A DNA stretch of 64,000 bases from Pseudomonadota bacterium (lineage in GTDB: Bacteria; Pseudomonadota; Alphaproteobacteria; Rhizobiales; MH13): NCBI GenBank assembly GCA_039024915.1, contig JBCCPK010000001.1, positions 372,001 to 436,000 on the forward strand. The letters are read 5' to 3'. The position numbers and the translations under genes are program-made. The stretch's first letter is position 1. Every line of letters begins with the position of its first letter. Shown in pieces: positions 58,860 to 64,000 of this stretch. Below the pieces are notes generated by a model. That model did not search any database, had not been told where the DNA came from, and was given only the letters and a program-made list of their open reading frames with translations.

Positions 58860-59504
58860 CTAGCGAGCGTCGTCACCTGTTGTCATCGACCCAGACAAGA
58901 CGATCCGGACAAGATCTGCAGCGTTTTTGGCGCCGAGCTTTTCCATAATGCGTGCTCGGTGCACTTCGATCGTCCTTGGCGAGATACCCAAGGTGCGACC
59001 GGCTTCCTTGTTTGATGCGCCGGCGGTAATCTGCTCGAGAACTTCACGCTCACGAGGCGTGAGCAATTGCAGATCGGGGTGCTCGACGACGTTTGCCTGA
59101 TCGTTTTCCAGGCGAGCCTTCACCGTCTTGATACCCTCACGAACCCGCTGGACAACGGTCTCGGCATCGAACGGCTTTTCGATGAAGTCAAACGCGCCTG
59201 ATTTGACCGCAGAGACTGCCATCGGGATATCGCCCTGGCCGGAGATGATGAAGACCGGCGCCCTGTATGTATCGGGGCTGATCGATTTGAGTATCTCCAT
59301 CCCAGATCGTCCGGGCATATGAACGTCGAGAAGGACGCATGCCTGCGGGAGGTTCGGCAGAGCGCCGAGGAATGCATCACCGCAATCGAAGGTTTCGACA
59401 TCGAACCCTTCAAGCGAGAAAACCACGGACAGCGCATCGCGAACTGCTGGGTCATCATCAACGATGAAAACGGCGTTCTCGGCATTCATTGAGCGGGCCA
59501 TCAT
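58860..59504 (-). CDS. fixJ: Response regulator FixJ
   Basis: A 214-residue NarL/FixJ-type regulator. The receiver has VFIVDDDPAVRDAL, phospho-acceptor Asp60 in VLLDVHMPGRSGME, ISGQGDIPMAV and DFIEKPFDAE. A short linker leads to a LuxR-type helix-turn-helix (LLTPREREVLEQITAGASNK; LGISPRTIEVHRARIMEKLG). The sequence closely follows FixJ/TodT-type proteins. The ATG overlaps the fixL stop (ATGA). It should be phosphorylated by FixL when oxygen is low and activate fixK. Confidence 0.92.
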   Translation of the reverse strand: MMARSMNAENAVFIVDDDPAVRDALSVVFSLEGFDVETFDCGDAFLGALPNLPQACVLLDVHMPGRSGMEILKSISPDTYRAPVFIISGQGDIPMAVSAVKSGAFDFIEKPFDAETVVQRVREGIKTVKARLENDQANVVEHPDLQLLTPREREVLEQITAGASNKEAGRTLGISPRTIEVHRARIMEKLGAKNAADLVRIVLSGSMTTGDDAR

Positions 59505-60736
59505 TGTCGGCCTCCTGAGGTTTGACGTTTGCGAAAAAACGATGCGCCGGCCATTGTTACCGCGCTTGGCGCATCGCCTACTTGTTCGGGAAGTGTGGTG
59601 CTGGTGGGTAGTTCGGTGCGCGGTAACTTTAAGAAAAAACGAGCTCCTGATAGGTGCCCGGGTGCGGGCTTGCCGCCGGGGTCGACCGTGAGGTCGCCGC
59701 CATGGTTTTGTGCGATGGATCGGGAGATTGACAGCCCGAGGCCCATTCCTGTGCGTTTGGAAGTCGAAAACGCCTTGAACAGCCGCTCATGGACTTCCTG
59801 CGGAATTCCTGGACCTGAATCTTCGACAACGACGCTTACGAAGTGCTTGTCAGCCTCCGCAGAGATTCTCACGTGTGGATCAAGGCTGCCACGGACAGCT
59901 TCGAAGGCATTGCGCAGCAAGTTGACCATCACCTGCTGAACTTGGACCGGGTCGGCCTCAACAGTTGGAAGCTCATCCGAGAGCGTCACATCAATGCGGA
60001 TACCTTCCGAATTCGTCCCAACGCGGGTCAGTTCGAGTGTCTCATCAAGCAGCTGGAACAGGTGAACTGTGCGGCGATCGGGCTCACGCTTTTCAACAAA
60101 GTGTCGCATCCGCTGAATGATGTTGCCCGCCCGCTCAGCTTCGCGCTTAGCCTTTTCGATCGTCTCGAGCAGCATCGGATCTTTCGGGCCATCACCATTC
60201 AACGCGTGCATACGCCGTGTGACCGCCTGCAAATAAAGCATCACCGCTGTAAGCGGCTGGTTGAGTTCGTGCGCAACCGCAGAGCCCATTTCATCCATCG
60301 CAGAGACGCGAGCTAGGTGAACAAGTTCAGCCTGAAGCTGGTTCACTCGACGTTCGACCGCTTTGCGCGGACGCAAATCACGCAAGATACCAACAAACTG
60401 ACGACCCTCAGGCGTGAGCGCCTCGCCAACGGATAGCTCAAGGGGAAATTCGCTACCATCCCTATGCCGGCCACTCACTTCACGACCGATCCCAATGATC
60501 CTCTTCTCACCCGTGTTCATATAATGATGAACATAATCATCATGCTTGGACGAATAATCAGTCGGCATCAGCATCGATACATTGCGGCCAACAACTTCCA
60601 CGGATGCATACCCAAACAGCTGTTCACAGGCAGAATTGAAGACAAGAATCTTCATTTCGTCGTTGATGAGGATGACCCCATCAACGGCGGTATCGAGAAG
60701 ACTGTCGAGGCGTACCTCTGAAACCGATTTGGGCAT
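59501..60736 (-). CDS. fixL: Oxygen-sensing histidine kinase FixL
   Basis: A 411-residue soluble kinase with one PAS domain (~8-125), HisKA (~135-210) and HATPase (~250-375). The PAS domain keeps the haem-ligand position of FixL (His65 in SSKHDDYVHHY) and RIIGIGREVSGRHRDGSEFP (with Arg85), so it likely binds haem and O2. The phospho-acceptor is His156 in AVAHELNQPL. N-box and G-boxes are VMVNLLRNAFEAVRG, VEDSGPGIP and GMGLGLSISRSI. No membrane segments are seen. The start has GAGGAAAGGG. A 16-bp perfect palindrome lies 42 bases upstream. Confidence 0.92.
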   Translation of the reverse strand: MPKSVSEVRLDSLLDTAVDGVILINDEMKILVFNSACEQLFGYASVEVVGRNVSMLMPTDYSSKHDDYVHHYMNTGEKRIIGIGREVSGRHRDGSEFPLELSVGEALTPEGRQFVGILRDLRPRKAVERRVNQLQAELVHLARVSAMDEMGSAVAHELNQPLTAVMLYLQAVTRRMHALNGDGPKDPMLLETIEKAKREAERAGNIIQRMRHFVEKREPDRRTVHLFQLLDETLELTRVGTNSEGIRIDVTLSDELPTVEADPVQVQQVMVNLLRNAFEAVRGSLDPHVRISAEADKHFVSVVVEDSGPGIPQEVHERLFKAFSTSKRTGMGLGLSISRSIAQNHGGDLTVDPGGKPAPGHLSGARFFLKLPRTELPTSTTLPEQVGDAPSAVTMAGASFFRKRQTSGGRQ

Positions 60737-60777
60737 TATCGCCCTTTCCTCAGCGCGCTGAGGGTTAAATTGCCATA

Positions 60778-60793
60778 TTCAAACCGGTTTGAA
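60778..60793. promoter_or_regulatory. Perfect 16-bp palindrome upstream of fixL
   Basis: TTCAAACCGGTTTGAA is a perfect palindrome located 42 bases before the fixL start, in the 80-base gap before the aminotransferase gene end. A partial copy (GTTCAAATGA) follows at about 60807. It is a strong candidate operator for the fixLJ operon, regulator unknown. Confidence 0.7.
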
Positions 60794-60816
60794 AACGTGC
60801 CTATAGGTTCAAATGA

Positions 60817-62034
60817 CTAGGGATTTGTTCTAATCCAACCGGCCAAGCCATTGGCCACATCGGCGATTTGAGCGGGATCCCGCGCGAAACACAGACGCAG
60901 AAATGGCTCGCCGCCCGGGCCGAATGCAGTGCCCGGCGCTAAGCCAATTCTAAGATCGTCCACCAATCTACGTGCAAGCGCGCTCGTGTCGTCCTGCCCG
61001 TGCACCCTGAAAAACAGGTAAAACGCGCCGTCGGGAGCACTGACTTCCACACTGTTGAGTGGACTGAGAGCATCGACAAGCGCTTGGCGATTGAGCGTCG
61101 CCCGGTCAATCTGCGTCGAGATAAACGCATCGCCCTCATCGAGCGCAACACAAGCGGCGCGCTGCATGAATGCAGCCACCCCGGAGGTTGAGTACTGGAT
61201 CAGGTTTTCCACGATCTGCCCCATGTGGCTCGGTGCCTCGACCCAGCCAACCCGCCAGCCCGTCATCGCCCAATTCTTTGACATCGTGTTGACGTAAATC
61301 ACCCGCGATGATTGCGGGGCAACGTCCTTGAAAGAGGGCGCACGCATCGGATCGGAGCCTTCAAGCGCCGCACCTCCGTACACGAAGCGTGCGTAGATCT
61401 CATCGGCGATTATCCACAGGTCGTGTTCTTCGGCGAGGTCGTGGATTGCTTTCAGCGTTTGCTTATCCGCGACCCACCCGGTGGGATTGGAGGGCGAATT
61501 GATGAAGATTGCGCGCGCGCGCTCATCACGCGCCGCCAGCGCGATAGCATCAAGGTCCGGAGTGAACCGACCTTCCTGAAATGGCATCGGGATCTCAGCG
61601 ACATGAACCCCCCGCACGCCAGCGGACGTGACGATGTTTGGCCAAGCCGGGGAGGGAACGATGAGGCTATCACCCGGGTCCAAGACCATTTGAACCGCGA
61701 TCTGAATGGCCTGCATTCCCGAACCCGTTACAAAAAACCGATCAGGGTCATGTGGCGTTCCAATCAATCGGCCCATGTACCGGGCCAAGGCAGCGCGAAG
61801 TTCCGGTAAGCCTCTTTGCCAAGTGTAGAATGTTTCTCCCGCTTCAAGGCTTTCCGCAGCGGCCTTTCGAATGAAAGCGGGTGTTGGCAGATCGCCCTCA
61901 CCTGCCCAAAGCGGCATAATACCTTGTCTTGCCCGACCATAATTCATGATCCCGACAATGCCGCTTGGCGGGGTCCGCAATGCAATGCTGGCGGCGTCTG
62001 GCTGAGTGGAAGGCGTGGGGGAGGTCATGGCCAT
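60817..62034 (-). CDS. PLP-dependent aminotransferase, class I/II
   Basis: A 405-residue fold-type I aminotransferase. Segments: MPLWAGEGDLPTPAFI, TFYTWQRGLPELRAAL, FVTGSGMQAIQIAV (cofactor phosphate loop), INSPSNPTGWVADK (Asn), IIADEIYARFVY (Asp and Tyr), and the Schiff-base lysine in VNTMSKNWAMTGWRVGW. LRLCFA near the C-terminus carries the substrate-binding arginine. It resembles broad aspartate/aromatic-type transaminases; substrate not determined. It ends 80 bases upstream of the fixL start and may be part of the same transcript. Confidence 0.93.
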   Translation of the reverse strand: MAMTSPTPSTQPDAASIALRTPPSGIVGIMNYGRARQGIMPLWAGEGDLPTPAFIRKAAAESLEAGETFYTWQRGLPELRAALARYMGRLIGTPHDPDRFFVTGSGMQAIQIAVQMVLDPGDSLIVPSPAWPNIVTSAGVRGVHVAEIPMPFQEGRFTPDLDAIALAARDERARAIFINSPSNPTGWVADKQTLKAIHDLAEEHDLWIIADEIYARFVYGGAALEGSDPMRAPSFKDVAPQSSRVIYVNTMSKNWAMTGWRVGWVEAPSHMGQIVENLIQYSTSGVAAFMQRAACVALDEGDAFISTQIDRATLNRQALVDALSPLNSVEVSAPDGAFYLFFRVHGQDDTSALARRLVDDLRIGLAPGTAFGPGGEPFLRLCFARDPAQIADVANGLAGWIRTNP

Positions 62035-62063
62035 GAAGCAAGCCCGGTCGTACTGATGCTGTC

Positions 62064-62092
62064 CAAAGAAAAAGCGGGCCGCAAGGGCCCGC
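62064..62092 (-). terminator. Rho-independent terminator after mscL
   Basis: On the minus strand GCGGGCC, loop CTTGC, GGCCCGC is followed by TTTTTCTTTG. A perfect 7-bp GC-rich stem with a 5-base loop and T-run lies 46 bases after the mscL stop and is oriented to end mscL transcription, separating it from the aminotransferase gene. Confidence 0.88.
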
Positions 62093-62137
62093 GATCAATC
62101 TTATCGCACGTCTGCGAAAGTTGCGAGATGCTAGGGC

Positions 62138-62560
62138 CTAATTGACCTGCTTGGCCATAAGGTCGCGTATTTCGGTCAGAAGCGTTTCTTCTTTTGAGGG
62201 CTCGGGCGGTGCCTCGGGCGCTTCTTCTTCCTTGCGCTTCATGTTGTTTACACCCTTGACCACCAGGAACAGTATGAACGCGATGATGAGGAAATTGACG
62301 ACCGCCGTGATGAAGCTGCCATAAGCGAGGACGGCTCCCTGCTCTTTGGCAGCATCCAAGGTCGACGCATCGACCGCGGAAGACAAGCCAAGGAAATAGT
62401 TGGAGAAGTCGAGGCCGCCAAAAATTGACCCAACGATCGGCATGATGACATCGTCAACCATCGACGACACGATTGTACCAAAGGCGCCACCAATGATAAC
62501 GCCGATTGCCAAGTCGAGCACGTTGCCCTTCATGGCAAATTCTTTGAATTCCTTAAGCAC
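62138..62560 (-). CDS. mscL: Large-conductance mechanosensitive channel
   Basis: A 140-residue MscL. The N-terminal amphipathic helix [17 protein letters not shown] is followed by TM1 [20 protein letters not shown] (the pore-lining gate) and MPIVG. After a periplasmic loop comes TM2 [20 protein letters not shown], with KRKEEE and a charged C-terminal helix ([12 protein letters not shown]). The channel opens on hypo-osmotic shock. The start is GTG at 62560 with a strong AGGAG 8 bases before; the frame is open further upstream but that part is not MscL-like. Confidence 0.96.
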   Translation of the reverse strand: MLKEFKEFAMKGNVLDLAIGVIIGGAFGTIVSSMVDDVIMPIVGSIFGGLDFSNYFLGLSSAVDASTLDAAKEQGAVLAYGSFITAVVNFLIIAFILFLVVKGVNNMKRKEEEAPEAPPEPSKEETLLTEIRDLMAKQVN

Positions 62561-62865
62561 GCAACCGCTCCTGCTTTGTGTTCGGTGGTAAAACTGTCGG
62601 CGGCTTCGTTTGTACGCACGCACCGCGTAAAATCGTGATGCGAAACAGTACGGAGCAACCATGACCTTGAAAAGCGCAAATCGTTGGTAATTGCGCATGA
62701 ATATGCGGCCGCTTATGCGGCATACAGCCATCAAGTGAGCATACCAAATCAATCGACAACTTGCGCGGAAACCGGTTCGGGCGGTACGCTATCGCCTGAA
62801 ATGTTGGTGAGATTTTCATACGGTCAGCGGGCACGGCGGGGCCCGTTTGGCTTGGAGGCGTCGGC
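62561..62865. other. Non-coding region between mscL and the sensor kinase
   Basis: This 305-base divergent spacer should hold promoters for mscL (minus) and the symporter-type kinase (plus). It carries a GGAGG ribosome-binding site at 62854-62858 for the kinase. I see no gene, strong palindrome or repeat in it. Confidence 0.5.
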
Positions 62866-64000
62866 TTGGTTCCCAGTTGGTTAGCCCTAGCGGCCGCGCT
62901 CCTGTATATCGGCTTGCTTTTCTGGCTCGCGAGCTACGGTGACAAGAGAGCGGCGCGGAACCCCATCAGGCGTCCGCGACCGACGATGTATGCCTTGGCG
63001 CTAGCTATTTATTGCACAAGCTGGACCTTTTTCGGGTCAGTCGGACTGGCGGCGGTCAGCGGGCTCGACTTCCTTACAATCTACATAGGCCCGATTTTGA
63101 TCCTCACACTCGCGGCACCCTTACTGCGTCATGTGATTGCGCTTTCAAAAGCAGAAAAGATCACCTCGGTCGCTGACTTTTTGTCGGCTCGCTATGGCAA
63201 GAACGGGAGCGTTGCTGCGCTTGCGGCGATCATCTCATTTATTGGGGTGGTTCCGTACATTGCGCTCCAGTTGAAGGCTGTCTCGAGCTCCGTAGGGCTA
63301 TTCTTCCTCCCGCCGGCTGTGGAGCTTAACCCGACCTTCGTTTCGGATACCGCGTTCTTGATCGCTCTGGCCCTGGCTGCGTTTGCAATCCTATTTGGCA
63401 CACGAACGGTGGATGCAAGCGAACATCAAGATGGGTTGATGTTGGCGATTGCAACCGAGTCGGTGGTAAAGCTCGTCGCGTTTGTGATTGTCGGTGCCTT
63501 CGTAACCTTCAGCATGTTCGATGGGTTCGGCGACCTCGTCAATCAAGCCGCTGAGGCAGGTGCTTTGGCGCCGATCACAAGCTCAATTTCCGGTGGAAGT
63601 TTCATTGCCATGACGTTTCTGAGCGCATGCGCAGTGATGCTACTGCCGCGGCAGTTTCACATTCTGGTCGTCGAGAACAATCACCCTGCGGAACTGCAGA
63701 GGGCCCGCTGGTTGTTTCCAGCGTACCTGATCGCCATCAACATTTTCGTGCTGCCCATAGCGCTCGCAGGCAAGATCCTGCTTGGCGGACAGATGGATCC
63801 GGACCTCTTTGTTCTGGGCCTGCCGATGAGCGTTGACGCGCAAGCGATCGCTTTGATCGGCTTCATAGGTGGTCTTTCGGCGGCAACCGCGATGGTCATC
63901 GTGGCGTGCGTTGCGTTGTCAATCATGATCAGCAACGACCTTGTCATGCCATTTGTCGTTCGTCAGCGCGCCGCGAGCGGGCAGCCCCACGAGTTGGGAC
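62866..64000 (+). CDS. Sodium/solute symporter-type sensor histidine kinase, N-terminal part
   Basis: The frame runs off the right edge. The ~378 residues present form a sodium:solute-symporter-like (SSS) membrane domain: SWLALAAALLYIGLLFWLAS, then YGDKR and the family motif ALAIYCTSWTFFGSVGLAAV, TIYIGPILILTLAAPLLR, SVADFLSARYGKNG, and FGTRTVDASEHQDGLMLAIA with repeated TM helices. Such domains head CbrA-like kinases that couple transport or ligand sensing to PAS, HisKA and HATPase domains, here expected downstream of the window. The start is assigned to TTG 62866, 7 bases after GGAGG. The kinase part is inferred from the family, not seen. Confidence 0.8.
   Translation, partial: MVPSWLALAAALLYIGLLFWLASYGDKRAARNPIRRPRPTMYALALAIYCTSWTFFGSVGLAAVSGLDFLTIYIGPILILTLAAPLLRHVIALSKAEKITSVADFLSARYGKNGSVAALAAIISFIGVVPYIALQLKAVSSSVGLFFLPPAVELNPTFVSDTAFLIALALAAFAILFGTRTVDASEHQDGLMLAIATESVVKLVAFVIVGAFVTFSMFDGFGDLVNQAAEAGALAPITSSISGGSFIAMTFLSACAVMLLPRQFHILVVENNHPAELQRARWLFPAYLIAINIFVLPIALAGKILLGGQMDPDLFVLGLPMSVDAQAIALIGFIGGLSAATAMVIVACVALSIMISNDLVMPFVVRQRAASGQPHELG

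Noticed and set aside
1-64000. tRNA, rRNA, insertion sequences and integrase genes
   Set aside because: Scanning for TPsiC-type GGTTCGAATCC blocks, rRNA motifs and DDE or tyrosine recombinase motifs showed none that could be supported by eye.

Overview
The window is high-GC, densely packed, and looks like part of an alphaproteobacterial chromosome. The fixLJ-fixK oxygen-sensing genes, the uronate dehydrogenase and cobalamin-riboswitch metal uptake suggest Hyphomicrobiales or a close relative. This placement rests on gene content only. No rRNA, tRNA, CRISPR array, transposase or integrase was seen.

Layout. (1) 1-7.3 kb: end of a peptide-type ABC ATPase, then a sugar-acid block of three enolase-superfamily enzymes, an SMP-30-type lactonase, uronate dehydrogenase (udh), a GntR/FadR regulator and an FCD-only protein without a DNA-binding domain. 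(2) 7.5-17.4 kb: RND efflux pair, a nucleoside deaminase/2OG-oxygenase pair divergent from an orphan NMT1-type binding protein, an NQO-like flavoprotein, a membrane protein, and an ECF sigma cassette whose first gene looks frame-disrupted. (3) 17.6-20.7 kb: TPP riboswitch and thiM-thiE-thiD plus an SDR gene. (4) 20.7-24.8 kb, minus strand: cobalamin riboswitch, a DUF1636-like protein, and a nickel/peptide-type ABC importer without ATPase genes. (5) 25-30.8 kb: a 1225-residue HAD/glycosyltransferase protein and two sulfotransferase-like proteins, probably for surface glycans. (6) 30.9-36.9 kb: second sugar-acid locus, uxuA divergent from an IlvD/Edd-type dehydratase, a talarate/galactarate dehydratase-like enzyme, a KdgD/DapA-family enzyme and an RraA-like protein. 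(7) 37-48.8 kb, minus strand: one long, tightly coupled operon with a DeoR-type regulator fused to a sugar-binding domain, a carbohydrate ABC importer, crotonase, SDR, an unknown protein, lactonase-like protein, a binding-protein homologue without signal peptide, and a class III CoA-transferase. (8) 49-57 kb: DUF533, DUF2165 and FG-GAP proteins, mmsA, purU, a TIGR01244-type protein, an isolated phage-type lysis cassette and an AbrB-family membrane protein. (9) 57.4-64 kb: fixK, a single-domain receiver, fixJ, fixL, an aminotransferase, mscL with a clear terminator, and the start of a symporter-type sensor kinase.

How the genes fit together. Regions 1 and 6 together could run an oxidative hexuronate/hexarate pathway: Udh makes an aldarolactone, the SMP-30 protein opens it, enolase-family enzymes dehydrate the aldarate, and the KdgD-like enzyme converts the keto-deoxy product. 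UxuA and the IlvD/Edd enzyme would handle aldonates. Region 7 appears to be a separate uptake and breakdown system for a sugar or sugar acid that unusually includes CoA chemistry. It is the best candidate here for an undescribed system. Functions of individual family members are inferred from motifs remembered from families; no database search was run.
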